Positions 40,001 to 53,419 of a stretch of 64,000 bases of DNA are shown here, piece after piece (position 1 is the stretch's first letter; every line of letters starts with the position of its first letter). Below the pieces are notes generated by a model. That model was not told the origin of the DNA and ran no database searches. It worked only from the letters and a program-made list of their open reading frames with translations. Source of the DNA: Pratylenchus scribneri (Eukaryota; Nematoda; Chromadorea; Rhabditida; Pratylenchidae); NCBI GenBank assembly GCA_030063045.1, contig JAQSEB010000055.1, positions 1,178,001-1,242,000 on the forward strand. Reading direction: 5' to 3'. The translations under genes and the position numbers were made by a program.

Positions 40001-41272
40001 AATTCAATTATGCCTAGGGTATATTTGACATGTTTTGGGCTAGGATTTGAATTTTTCAAAATTCTTTTGTTAGAATCATATTCTCCATCAAAAAAAAAAG
40101 TCCTATATTTTTTATTTTGTTAATATACCCTCATACTGATTTTTTATGAATTTCTAAAAAATGGCCACAAAATTCAATTATGCCTAGGGTGTATTTGACA
40201 TGATTTAGGCTAGGATTTGAATTTTTTTAAATTCTTTTGTTAGAATCATATTCTCCATCAAAAAATACAGTCCTATATTTTTTATTTTGTTAATATACCC
40301 TCATATTGATTTTTTATGGATAACAAAAAATGGCCACAAAATTCAATTATGCCTAGGGTGTATTTGACATGTTTTGGGCTAGGATTTGAATTTTTCAAAA
40401 TTCTTTTGTTAGAATCATATTCTCCATCAAAAAATACAGTCCTATATTTTTTATTTTGTTAATATACCCTCATATTGATTTTTTATGAATTTCTAAAAAA
40501 TGGCCACAAAATTCAATTATGCCTAGGGTGTATTTGACATGTTTTGGGCTAGGATTTGAATTTTTCAAAATTCTTTTGTTAGAATCATATTCTCCATCAA
40601 AAAATACAGTACTATATTTTTTATTTTGTTAATATACCCTCATATTGATTTTTTATGAATTTCTAAAAAATGGCCACAAAATTCAATTATGCCTAGGGTG
40701 TATTTGACATGTTTTGGGCTAGGATTTGAATTTTTCAAAATTCTTTTGTTAGAATCATATTCTCCATCAAAAATTACAGTCCTATATTTTTTATTTTGTT
40801 AATATACCCTCATACTGATTTTTTATGAATTTCTAAAATATGGCCACAAAATTCAATTATGCCTAGGGTGTATTTGACATGTTTTGAGCTAGGATTTGAA
40901 TTTTTTTAAATTCTTTTGTTAGAATCATATTCTCCATCAAAAAATACAGTCCTATATTTTTTATTTTGTTAATATACCCTCATACTGATTTTTTATGAAT
41001 TTCTAAAATATGGCCACAAAATTCAATTATGCCTAGGGTGTATTTGACATGTTTTGAGCTAGGATTTGAATTTTTTTAAATTCTTTTGTTAGAATCATAT
41101 TCTCCATCAAAAAATACAGTCCTATATTTTTTATTTTGTTAATATACCCTCATATTGATTTTTTATGAATTTCTAAAAAATGGCCACAAAATTCAATTAT
41201 GCCTAGGGTGTATTTGACATGTTTTGGGCTAGGATTTGAATTTTTCAAAATTCTTTTGTTAGAATCATATTC
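37040..41272 (+). repeat. Large duplicated block, copy 1 (~4.2 kb)
   Basis: This stretch matches 42627-47030. Marker pairs: TAATACAG 37048 and 42635 (shift 5587); GGATGTGAAT 38522 and 44280 (5758); TAATACAG 38739 and 44497 (5758); CAGTACTATATT about 40611 and 46368 (5757). The jump from 5587 to 5758 is one extra monomer in copy 2. The match ends where copy 2 reads TCTAAATC near 47030. Confidence 0.82.
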
Positions 41273-42626
41273 TCCATCAAAAAATACAGTCCTATATTTT
41301 TTATTTTGTTAATATACCCTCATACTGATTTTTTATGAATTTCTAAAATATGGCCACAAAATTCAATTATGCCTAGGGTGTATTTGACATGTTTTGAGCT
41401 AGGATTTGAATTTTTTTAAATTCTTTTGTTAGAATCATATTCTCCATCAAAAAATACAGTCCTATATTTTTTATTTTGTTAATATACCCTCATACTGATT
41501 TTTTATGAATTTCTAAAATATGGCCACAAAATTCAATTATGCCTAGGGTGTATTTGACATGTTTTGAGCTAGGATTTGAATTTTTTTAAATTCTTTTGTT
41601 AGAATCATATTCTCCATCAAAAAATACAGTCCTATATTTTTTATTTTGTTAATATACCCTCATATTGATTTTTTATGAATTTCTAAAAAATGGCCACAAA
41701 ATTCAATTATGCCTAGGGTGTATTTGACATGTTTTGGGCTAGGATTTGAATTTTTCAAAATTCTTTTGTTAGAATCATATTCTCCATCAAAAAAAAAAGT
41801 CCGATATTTTTTATTTTGTTAATATACCCTCATACTGATTTTTTATGAATTTCTAAAAAATGGCCACAAAATTCAATTATGCCTAGGGTATATTTGACAT
41901 GTTTTGGGCTAGGATTTGAATTTTTCAAAATTCTTTTGTTAGAATCATATTCTCCATCAAAAAAAAAAGTCCTATATTTTTTATTTTGTTAATATACCCT
42001 CATACTGATTTTTTATGAATTTCTAAAAAATGGCCACAAAATTCAATTATGCCTAGGGTGTATTTGACATGATTTAGGCTAGGATTTGAATTTTTTTAAA
42101 TTCTTTTGTTAGAATCATATTCTCCATCAAAAAATACAGTCCTATATTTTTTATTTTGTTAATATACCCTCATACTGATTTTTTATGAATTTCTAAAATA
42201 TGGCCACAAAATTCAATTATGCCTAGGGTGTATTTGACATGTTTTGAGCTAGGATTTGAATTTTTTTAAATTCTTTTGTTAGAATCATATTCTCCATCAA
42301 AAAATACAGTCCTATATTTTTATTTTGTTAATATACCCTCATATTGATTTTTTATGGATAACAAAAAATGGCCACAAAATTCAATTATGCCTAGGGTGTA
42401 TTTGACATGTTTTGGGCTAGGATTTGAATTTTTCAAAATTCTTTTGTTAGAATCATATTCTCCATCAAATAATACAGTCCTATATTTTTTTTTGTTAATA
42501 TACCCTCATATTGATTTTTTATGGATAACAAAAAATGGCCACAAAATTCAATTATGCCTAGGGTGTATTTGACATGTTTTGGGCTAGGATTTGAATTTTT
42601 CAAAATTCTTTTGTTAGAATCATATT

Positions 42627-45600
42627 CTCCATCAAATAATACAGTCCTATATTTTTTTTTGTTAATATACCCTCATACTGATTTTTTATGAATTTCTAAA
42701 AAATGGCCACAAAATTCAATTATGCCTAGGGTGTATTTGACATGTTTTGGGCTAGGATTTGAATTTTTCAAAATTCTTTTGTTAGAATCATATTCTCCAT
42801 CAAAAAATACAGTCCTATATTTTTTTTTTGTTAATATACCCTCATACTGATTTTTTATGAATTTCTAAAAAATGGCCACAAAATTCAATTATGCCTAGGG
42901 TGTATTTGACATGTTTTGGGCTAGGATTTGAATTTTTCAAAATTCTTTTGTTAGAATCATATTCTCCATCAAAAAATACAGTCCTATATTTTTTATTTTG
43001 TTAATATACCCTCATATTGATTTTTTATGGATAACAAAAAATGGCCACAAAATTCAATTATGCCTAGGGTGTATTTGACATGTTTTGGGCTAGGATTTGA
43101 ATTTTTCAAAATTCTTTTGTTAGAATCATATTCTCCATCAAAAAATACAGTCCTATATTTTTTTTTTGTTAATATACCCTCATACTGATTTTTTATGGAT
43201 AACAAAAAATGGCCACAAAATTCAATTATGCCTAGGGTATATTTGACATGTTTTGGGCTAGGATTTGAATTTTTCAAAATTCTTTTGTTAGAATCATATT
43301 CTCCATCAAAAAATATAAGCCTATCTTTTTTTAGATTTTTAAAATACCCTCATATTGATTTTTTATGAATTTCTAAAAAATGGCCACAAAATTCAATTAT
43401 GCCTAGGGTATATTTGACATGATTTAGGCTAGGATTTGAATTTTTTTAAATTCTTTTGTTAGAATCATATTCTCCATCAAAAAATACAGTCCTATATTTT
43501 TTATTTTGTTAATATACCCTCATATTGATTTTTTATGGATAACAAAAAATGGCCACAAAATTCAATTATGCCTAGGGTGTATTTGACATGTTTTGGGCTA
43601 GGATTTGAATTTTTCAAAATTCTTTTGTTAGAATCATATTCTCCATCAAAAAATACAGTCCTATATTTTTTTTTTGTTAATATACCCTCATACTGATTTT
43701 TTATGAATTTCTAAAAAATGGCCACAAAATTCAATTATGCCTAGGGTGTATTTGACATGTTTTGGGCTAGGATTTGAATTTTTCAAAATTCTTTTGTTAG
43801 AATCATATTCTCCATCAAAAAAAAAAGTCCTATATTTTTTATTTTGTTAATATACCCTCATACTGATTTTTTATGAATTTCTAAAAAATGGCCACAAAAT
43901 TCAATTATGCCTAGGGTATATTTGACATGTTTTGGGCTAGGATTTGAATTTTTCAAAATTCTTTTGTTAGAATCATATTCTCCATCAAAAAAAAAAGTCC
44001 TATATTTTTTATTTTGTTAATATACCCTCATACTGATTTTTTATGAATTTCTAAAAAATGGCCACAAAATTCAATTATGCCTAGGGTGTATTTGACATGA
44101 TTTAGGCTAGGATTTGAATTTTTTTAAATTCTTTTGTTAGAATCATATTCTCCATCAAAAAATACAGTCCTATATTTTTTATTTTGTTAATATACCCTCA
44201 TACTGATTTTTTATGAATTTCTAAAAAATGGCCACAAAATTCAATTATGCCTAGGGTGTATTTGACATGTTTTGAGCTAGGATGTGAATTTTTTTAAATT
44301 CTTTTGTTAGAATCATATTCTCCATCAAAAAATACAGTCCTATATTTTTTATTTTGTTAATATACCCTCATATTGATTTTTTATGGATAACAAAAAATGG
44401 CCACAAAATTCAATTATGCCTAGGGTGTATTTGACATGTTTTGGGCTAGGATTTGAATTTTTCAAAATTCTTTTGTTAGAATCATATTCTCCATCAAATA
44501 ATACAGTCCTATATTTTTTTTTGTTAATATACCCTCATACTGATTTTTTATGAATTTCTAAAAAATGGCCACAAAATTCAATTATGCCTAGGGTGTATTT
44601 GACATGTTTTGGGCTAGGATTTGAATTTTTCAAAATTCTTTTGTTAGAATCATATTCTCCATCAAAAAATACAGTCCTATATTTTTTTTTTGTTAATATA
44701 CCCTCATATTGATTTTTTATGGATAACAAAAAATGGCCACAAAATTCAATTATGCCTAGGGTGTATTTGACATGTTTTGGGCTAGGATTTGAATTTTTCA
44801 AAATTCTTTTGTTAGAATCATATTCTCCATCAAAAAATACAGTCCTATATTTTTATTTTGTTAATATACCCTCATATTGATTTTTTATGGATAACAAAAA
44901 ATGGCCACAAAATTCAATTATGCCTAGGGTGTATTTGACATGATTTAGGCTAGGATTTGAATTTTTTTAAATTCTTTTGTTAGAATCATATTCTCCATCA
45001 AAAAATACAGTCCTATATTTTTTATTTTGTTAATATACCCTCATATTGATTTTTTATGGATAACAAAAAATGGCCACAAAATTCAATTATGCCTAGGGTA
45101 TATTTGACATGTTTTGGGCTAGGATTTGAATTTTTCAAAATTCTTTTGTTAGAATCATATTCTCCATCAAAAAATATAAGCCTATCTTTTTTTAGATTTT
45201 TAAAATACCCTCATATTGATTTTTTATGAATTTCTAAAAAATGGCCACAAAATTCAATTATGCCTAGGGTATATTTGACATGATTTAGGCTAGGATTTGA
45301 ATTTTTTTAAATTCTTTTGTTAGAATCATATTCTCCATCAAAAAATACAGTCCTATATTTTTTATTTTGTTAATATACCCTCATATTGATTTTTTATGGA
45401 TAACAAAAAATGGCCACAAAATTCAATTATGCCTAGGGTGTATTTGACATGTTTTGGGCTAGGATTTGAATTTTTCAAAATTCTTTTGTTAGAATCATAT
45501 TCTCCATCAAAAAATACAGTCCTATATTTTTTTTTTGTTAATATACCCTCATACTGATTTTTTATGAATTTCTAAAAAATGGCCACAAAATTCAATTATG

Positions 45601-47030
45601 CCTAGGGTGTATTTGACATGTTTTGGGCTAGGATTTGAATTTTTCAAAATTCTTTTGTTAGAATCATATTCTCCATCAAAAAAAAAGTCCTATATTTTTT
45701 ATTTTGTTAATATACCCTCATACTGATTTTTTATGAATTTCTAAAAAATGGCCACAAAATTCAATTATGCCTAGGGTATATTTGACATGTTTTGGGCTAG
45801 GATTTGAATTTTTCAAAATTCTTTTGTTAGAATCATATTCTCCATCAAAAAAAAAAGTCCTATATTTTTTATTTTGTTAATATACCCTCATACTGATTTT
45901 TTATGAATTTCTAAAAAATGGCCACAAAATTCAATTATGCCTAGGGTGTATTTGACATGATTTAGGCTAGGATTTGAATTTTTTTAAATTCTTTTGTTAG
46001 AATCATATTCTCCATCAAAAAATACAGTCCTATATTTTTTATTTTGTTAATATACCCTCATATTGATTTTTTATGGATAACAAAAAATGGCCACAAAATT
46101 CAATTATGCCTAGGGTGTATTTGACATGTTTTGGGCTAGGATTTGAATTTTTCAAAATTCTTTTGTTAGAATCATATTCTCCATCAAAAAATACAGTCCT
46201 ATATTTTTTATTTTGTTAATATACCCTCATATTGATTTTTTATGAATTTCTAAAAAATGGCCACAAAATTCAATTATGCCTAGGGTGTATTTGACATGTT
46301 TTGGGCTAGGATTTGAATTTTTCAAAATTCTTTTGTTAGAATCATATTCTCCATCAAAAAATACAGTACTATATTTTTTATTTTGTTAATATACCCTCAT
46401 ATTGATTTTTTATGAATTTCTAAAAAATGGCCACAAAATTCAATTATGCCTAGGGTGTATTTGACATGTTTTGGGCTAGGATTTGAATTTTTCAAAATTC
46501 TTTTGTTAGAATCATATTCTCCATCAAAAAATACAGTCCTATATTTTTTATTTTGTTAATATACCCTCATACTGATTTTTTATGAATTTCTAAAATATGG
46601 CCACAAAATTCAATTATGCCTAGGGTGTATTTGACATGTTTTGAGCTAGGATTTGAATTTTTTTAAATTCTTTTGTTAGAATCATATTCTCCATCAAAAA
46701 ATACAGTCCTATATTTTTTATTTTGTTAATATACCCTCATACTGATTTTTTATGAATTTCTAAAATATGGCCACAAAATTCAATTATGCCTAGGGTGTAT
46801 TTGACATGTTTTGAGCTAGGATTTGAATTTTTTTAAATTCTTTTGTTAGAATCATATTCTCCATCAAAAAATACAGTCCTATATTTTTTATTTTGTTAAT
46901 ATACCCTCATATTGATTTTTTATGAATTTCTAAAAAATGGCCACAAAATTCAATTATGCCTAGGGTGTATTTGACATGTTTTGGGCTAGGATTTGAATTT
47001 TTCAAAATTCTTTTGTTAGAATCATATTCT
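42627..47030 (+). repeat. Large duplicated block, copy 2 (~4.4 kb)
   Basis: This is the partner of 37040-41272. It holds one monomer more than copy 1 between 42.6 and 44.3 kb, near an extra M3 at about 43.5 kb. M1 and M3 are interchanged at a few positions, for example near 44.9-45.4 kb. The order of the A-run, M2 and CAGTACT monomers is otherwise kept. Confidence 0.82.
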
Positions 47031-47480
47031 AAATCAAAAAATACAGTCCTATATTTTTTATTTTGTTAATATACCCTCATACTGATTTTTTATGAATTTC
47101 TAAAAAATGGCCACAAAATTCAATTATGCCTAGGGTATATTTGACATGTTTTGGGCTAGGATTTGAATTTTTCAGAATTCTTTTGTTAGAATCATATTCT
47201 ACATCAAAAAATACAGTCTTATATTTTTTATTTTGTTAATTATACCCTCATACTGATTTTTTATGAATTTCTAAAATATGGCCACAAAATTCAATTATGC
47301 CTAGGGTATATTTGACATGTTTTGGGCTAGGATTTGAATTTTTCAAAATTCTTTTGTTAGAATCATATTCTACATCAAAAAATACAGTCCTATATTTTTT
47401 ATTTTGTTAATATACCCTCATACTGATTTTTTATGAATTTCTAAAATATGGCCACAAAATTCAATTATGCCTAGGGTGTA
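47031..47480 (+). repeat. Island of TACATC-type monomers
   Basis: Three consecutive monomers differ from their neighbours. The first has TCTAAATC; the next two have TACATC, the allele typical of 1-9171, with GGGTATA junctions. The middle copy carries private changes: TTCAGAATTC (the only GAATTC I noticed in the window), CAGTCTTAT, and an extra T in GTTAATTATACC near 47240. The group sits at the junction between two higher-order repeat blocks. Confidence 0.85.
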
Positions 47481-50400
47481 TTTGACATGTTTTGAGCTAG
47501 GATTTGAATTTTTTTAAATTCTTTTGTTAGAATCATATTCTCCATCAAAAAATACAGTCCTATATTTTTTATTTTGTTAATATACCCTCATACTGATTTT
47601 TTATGAATTTCTAAAATATGGCCACAAAATTCAATTATGCCTAGGGTGTATTTGACATGTTTTGAGCTAGGATTTGAATTTTTTTAAATTCTTTTGTTAG
47701 AATCATATTCTCCATCAAAAAATACAGTCCTATATTTTTTATTTTGTTAATATAACCTCATACTGATTTTTTATGAATTTCTAAAATATGGCCACAAAAT
47801 TCAATTATGCCTAGGGTATATTTGACATGTTTTGGGCTAGGATTTGAATTTTTCAAAATTCTTTTGTTAGAATCATATTCTCCATCAAAAAATATAAGCC
47901 TATCTTTTTTTAGATTTTTAAAATACCCTCATATTGATTTTTTATGAATTTCTAAAAAATGGCCACAAAATTCAATTATGCCTAGGGTGTATTTGACATG
48001 ATTTAGGCTAGGATTTGAATTTTTTTAAATTCTTTTGTTAGAATCATATTCTCCATCAAAAAATACAGTCCTATATTTTTTATTTTGTTAATATACCCTC
48101 ATATTGATTTTTTATGGATAACAAAAAATGGCCACAAAATTCAATTATGCCTAGGGTGTATTTGACATGTTTTGGGCTAGGATTTGAATTTTTCAAAATT
48201 CTTTTGTTAGAATCATATTCTCCATCAAAAAATACAGTCCTATATTTTTTTTTGTTAATATACCCTCATACTGATTTTTTATGAATTTCTAAAAAATGGC
48301 CACAAAATTCAATTATGCCTAGGGTGTATTTGACATGTTTTGGGCTAGGATTTGGATTTTTTTAAATTCTTTTGTTAGAATCATATTCTCCATCAAAAAA
48401 TACAGTCCTATATTTTTTATTTTGTTAATATACCCTCATACTGATTTTTTATGAATTTCTAAAGGATGGCCACAAAATTCAATTATGCCTAGGGTGTATT
48501 TGACATGTTTTGAGCTAGGATTTGAATTTTTTAAAATTCTTTTGTAGAATCATATTCTCCATCAAAAAATACAGTCCTATATTTTTTATTTTGTTAATAT
48601 ACCCTCATATTGATTTTTTATGAATTTCTAAAAAATGGCCACAAAATTCAATTATGCCTAGGGTGTATTTGACATGTTTTGAGCTAGGATTTGGATTTTT
48701 TTAAATTCTTTTGTTAGAATCATATTCTCCATCAAAAAATACAGTCCTATATTTTTTTTTTTTTTAATATACCCTCATACTGATTTTTTATGAATTTCTA
48801 AAAAATGGCCACAAAATTCAATTATGCCTAGGGTGTATTTGACATGTTTTGGGCTAGGATTTGAATTTTTCAAAATTCTTTTGTTAGAATCATATTCTCC
48901 ATCAAAAAATATAAGCCTATCTTTTTTTAGATTTTTAAAATACCCTCATATTGATTTTTTATGAATTTCTAAAAAATGGCCACAAAATTCAATTATGCCT
49001 AGGGTGTATTTGACATGTTTTAGGCTAGGATTTGAATTTTTTTAAATTCTTTTGTTAGAATCATATTCTCCATCAAAAAATACAGTCCTATATTTTTTAT
49101 TTTGTTAATATACCCTCATACTGATTTTTTATGAATTTCTAAAATATGGCCACAAAATTCAATTATGCCTAGGGTGTATTTGACATGTTTTGAGCTAGGA
49201 TTTGAATTTTTTTAAATTCTTTTGTTAGAATCATATTCTCCATCAAAAAATACAGTCCTATATTTTTTATTTTGTTAATATAACCTCATACTGATTTTTT
49301 ATGAATTTCTAAAATATGGCCACAAAATTCAATTATGCCTAGGGTATATTTGACATGTTTTGGGCTAGGATTTGAATTTTTCAAAATTCTTTTGTTAGAA
49401 TCATATTCTCCATCAAAAAATATAAGCCTATCTTTTTTTAGATTTTTAAAATACCCTCATATTGATTTTTTATGAATTTCTAAAAAATGGCCACAAAATT
49501 CAATTATGCCTAGGGTGTATTTGACATGATTTAGGCTAGGATTTGAATTTTTTTAAATTCTTTTGTTAGAATCATATTCTCCATCAAAAAATACAGTCCT
49601 ATATTTTTTATTTTGTTAATATACCCTCATATTGATTTTTTATGGATAACAAAAAATGGCCACAAAATTCAATTATGCCTAGGGTGTATTTGACATGTTT
49701 TGGGCTAGGATTTGAATTTTTCAAAATTCTTTTGTTAGAATCATATTCTCCATCAAAAAATACAGTCCTATATTTTTTTTTGTTAATATACCCTCATACT
49801 GATTTTTTATGAATTTCTAAAAAATGGCCACAAAATTCAATTATGCCTAGGGTGTATTTGACATGTTTTGGGCTAGGATTTGAATTTTTTTAAATTCTTT
49901 TGTTAGAATCATATTCTCCATCAAAAAAAAAAGTCCTATATTTTTTATTTTGTTAATATACCCTCATACTGATTTTTTATGAATTTCTAAAAAATGGCCA
50001 CAAAATTCAATTATGCCTAGGGTGTATTTGACATGTTTTGAGCTAGGATTTGAATTTTTTTAAATTCTTTTGTTAGAATCATATTCTCTATCAAAAAATA
50101 CAGTCCTATATTTTTTTTTTGTTAATATACCCTCATACTGATTTTTTATGAATTTCTAAAAAATGGCCACAAAATTCAATTATGCCTAGGGTGTATTTGA
50201 CATGTTTTGAGCTAGGATTTGAATTTTTTTAAATTCTTTTGTTAAAATCATATTCTCCATCAAAAAATACAGTCCTATATTTTTTTTTTTTTTAATATAC
50301 CCTCATACTGATTTTTTATGAATTTCTAAAAAATGGCCACAAAATTCAATTATGCCTAGGGTGTATTTGACATGTTTTGGGCTAGGATTTGAATTTTTCA

Positions 50401-50536
50401 AAATTCTTTTGTTAGAATCATATTCTCCATCAAAAAATATAAGCCTATCTTTTTTTAGATTTTTAAAATACCCTCATATTGATTTTTTATGAATTTCTAA
50501 AAAATGGCCACAAAATTCAATTATGCCTAGGGTGTA
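47481..50536 (+). repeat. 9-mer higher-order repeat pair, 1528-bp period
   Basis: Copy 1 is 47481-49008 and copy 2 is 49009-50536, directly adjacent. The rare TATAACCTCA junction lies at 47751 and 49279, and the 14-base T-tract starts at 48752 and 50280, both exactly 1528 bp apart. Order in each: two GAGC or AGGC M1 copies, M2, M1/M3, a contracted M1, three GGGC/GAGC M1 copies, M2. Several later M1 copies differ between the two units (GGATTTGGAT in copy 1, an A-run and TCTATC in copy 2). No gene is present. Confidence 0.87.
48752..48765 (+). repeat. Longest T-tract (T14) in the central block
   Basis: The central ATTTTTTATTTTGTT is here an unbroken run of 14 T running into AATATACC. The same run recurs at 50280-50293 in the paired 9-mer copy, so it predates that duplication. 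Elsewhere the tract ranges from full length (with an internal A and G) to T8-T11 before GTTAAT, and this is the main source of monomer length change. Confidence 0.88.
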
Positions 50537-51212
50537 TTTGACATGTTTTAGGCTAGGATTTGAATTTTTTTAAATTCTTTTGTTAGAATCATATTCTCCA
50601 TCAAAAAATACAGTCCTATATTTTTTTTTTGTTAATATACCCTCATACTGATTTTTATGAATTTCTAAAAAATGGCCACAAAATTCAATTATGCCTAGGG
50701 TGTATTTGACATGTTTTGGGCTAGGATTTGAATTTTTCAAAATTCTTTTGTTAGAATCATATTCTCCATCAAAAAATACAGTCCTATATTTTTTATTTTG
50801 TTAATATACCCTCATATTGATTTTTTATGAATTTCTAAAAAATGGCCACAAAATTCAATTATTCCTAGGGTGTATTTGACATGTTTTGAGCTAGGATGTG
50901 AATTTTTTTAAATTCTTTTGTTAGAATCATATTCTTCATCAAAAAATACAGTCCTATATTTTTTATTTTGTTAATATACCCTCATATTGATTTTTATGGA
51001 TTACAAAAAATGGCCACAAAATTCAATTATGCCTAGGGTGTATTTGACATGATTTAGGCTAGGATTTGAATTTTTTTAAATTCTTTTGTTAGAATCATAT
51101 TCTCCATCAAAAAAAAAAGTCCTATATTTTTTATTTTGTTAATATACCCTCATACTGATTTTTTATGAATTTCTAAAATATGGCCACAAAATTCAATTAT
51201 GCCTAGGGTATA
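50537..51212 (+). repeat. Linker of four monomers between higher-order blocks
   Basis: Four monomers: a contracted TTTTAGGC M1, a GGGC M1, an M3b with GGATGTGAAT and TTCATC (50875-51042), and a GATTTAGGC copy with an A-run before GTCC (51043-51212). The last two resemble those near 26.5-26.7 kb and 33.3-33.5 kb, so this is a displaced piece of the 3.39-kb unit. Confidence 0.78.
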
Positions 51213-53249
51213 TTTGACATGTTTTGGGCTAGGATTTGAATTTTTCAAAATTCTTTTGTTAGAATCATATTCTCCATCAAAAAATATAAGCCTATCTTTT
51301 TTTAGATTTTTAAAATACCCTCATATTGATTTTTTATGAATTTCTAAAAAATGGCCACAAAATTCAATTATGCCTAGGGTGTATTTGACATGATTTAGGC
51401 TAGGATTTGAATTTTTTTAAATTCTTTTGTTAGAATCATATTCTCCATCAAAAAATACAGTCCTATATTTTTTATTTTGTTAATATACCCTCATATTGAT
51501 TTTTTATGGATAACAAAAAATGGCCACAAAATTCAATTATGCCTAGGGTGTATTTGACATGTTTTGGGCTAGGATTTGAATTTTTCAAAATTCTTTTGTT
51601 AGAATCATATTCTCCATCAAAAAATACAGTCCTATATTTTTTATTTTGTTAATATACCCTCATATTGATTTTTTATGGATAACAAAAAATGGCCACATAA
51701 TTCAATTATGCCTAGGGTGTATTTGACATGTTTTGGGCTAGGATTTGAATTTTTCAAAATTCTTTTGTTAGAATCATATTCTCCATCAAAAAATACAGTC
51801 CTATATTTTTTATTTTGTTAATATACCTTCATATTGATTTTTTATGGATAACAAAAAATGGCCACAAAATTCAATTATGCCTAGGGTGTATTTGACATGA
51901 TTTAGGCTAGGATTTGAATTTTTTTAAATTCTTTTGTTAGAATCATATTCTCCATCAAAAAATACAGTCCTATATTTTTTATTTTATTAATATACCCTCA
52001 TACTGATTTTTTATGAATTTCTAAAATATGGCCACAAAATTCAATTATGCCTAGGGTATATTTGACATGTTTTGGGCTAGGATTTGAATTTTTCAAAATT
52101 CTTTTGTTAGAATCATATTCTCCATCAAAAAATATAAGCCTATCTTTTTTTAGATTTTTAAAATACCCTCATATTGATTTTTTATGAATTTCTAAAAAAT
52201 GGCCACAAAATTCAATTATGCCTAGGGTGTATTTGACATTATTTAGGCTAGGATTTGAATTTTTTTAAATTCTTTTGTTAGAATCATATTCTCCATCAAA
52301 AAATACAGTCCTATATTTTTTATTTTGTTAATATACCCTCATATTGATTTTTTATGGATAACAAAAAATGGCCACAAAATTCAATTATGCCTAGGGTGTA
52401 TTTGACATGTTTTGGGCTAGGATTTGAATTTTTCAAAATTCTTTTGTTAGAATCATATTCTCCATCAAAAAATACAGTCCTATATTTTTTTTTTGTTAAT
52501 ATACCCTCATACTGATTTTTTATGAATTTCTAAAAAATGGCCACAAAATTCAATTATGCCTAGGGTGTATTTGACATGTTTTGGGCTAGGATTTGAATTT
52601 TTCAAAATTCTTTTGTTAGAATCATATTCTCCATCAAAAAATACAGTCCTATATTTTTTATTTTGTTAATATACCCTCATATTGATTTTTTATGAATTTC
52701 TAAAAAATGGCCACAAAATTCAATTATGCCTAGGGTGTATTTGACATGTTTTGGGCTAGGATTTGAATTTTTCAAAATTCTTTTGTTAGAATCATATTCT
52801 CCATCAAAAAATACAGTCCTATATTTTTTATTTTGTTAATATACCCTCATATTGATTTTTTATGAATTTCTAAAAAATGGCCACAAAATTCAATTATGCC
52901 TAGGGTGTATTTGACATGTTTTGGGCTAGGATTTGAATTTTTCAAAATTCTTTTGTTAGAATCATATTCTCCATCAAAAAATACAGTCCTATATTTTTTA
53001 TTTTGTTAATATACCCTCATATTGATTTTTTATGAATTTCTAAAAAATGGCCACAAAATTCAATTATGCCTAGGGTGTATTTGACATGTTTTGGGCTAGG
53101 ATTTGAATTTTTCAAAATTCTTTTGTTAGAATCATATTCTCCATCAAAAAATACAGTCCTATATTTTTTATTTTGTTAATATACCCTCATATTGATTTTT
53201 TATGAATTTCTAAAAAATGGCCACAAAATTCAATTATTCCTAGGGTGTA

Positions 53250-53419
53250 TTTGACATGTTTTGAGCTAGGATGTGAATTTTTTTAAATTCTTTTGTTAGA
53301 ATCATATTCTTCATCAAAAAAAAAAGTCCTATATTTTTTATTTTGTTAATATACCCTCATACTGATTTTTTATGAATTTCTAAAATATGGCCACAAAATT
53401 CAATTATGCCTAGGGTATA
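53250..53419 (+). repeat. Recombinant monomer
   Basis: The left half carries GAGC, GGATGTGAAT and TTCATC, as in the monomer at 50875-51042. From the A-run onward it carries GTCC, CATACTG, CTAAAATATGG and GGGTATA, as in the next monomer at 51043-51212. It follows an ATTATTCC junction, as 50875 does, and precedes M2, as 51043-51212 does. The two source monomers have been fused with loss of one 168-bp monomer, with the switch in or beside the CATCAAAAAA tract. Confidence 0.82.

Larger units (their letters stand above)
34091..47030 (+). repeat. Domain 2d: 10- to 12-mer higher-order repeats
   Basis: Monomers with CATC followed by a pure A-run and GTCC occur singly or in pairs, the first of each at 35181, 36367, 38229, 39920, 41788, 43816 and 45677. 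The steps are 1186, 1862, 1691, 1868, 2028 and 1861 bp, that is 7, 11, 10, 11, 12 and 11 monomers. Other markers agree: CAAATAATACAG at about 37048, 38739, 42468, 42635 and 44497, and GGATGTGAAT at 36831, 38522 and 44280. The unit is therefore one M1/M2/M3 series that gains or loses whole monomers. No gene is present. Confidence 0.88.

Noticed and set aside
42354..42572. 72-codon plus-strand open frame starting in an M3 copy
   Set aside because: It spans two M3 copies and ends at a stop from the repeat; the peptide repeats its own start near its end. A chance product of a short monomer.
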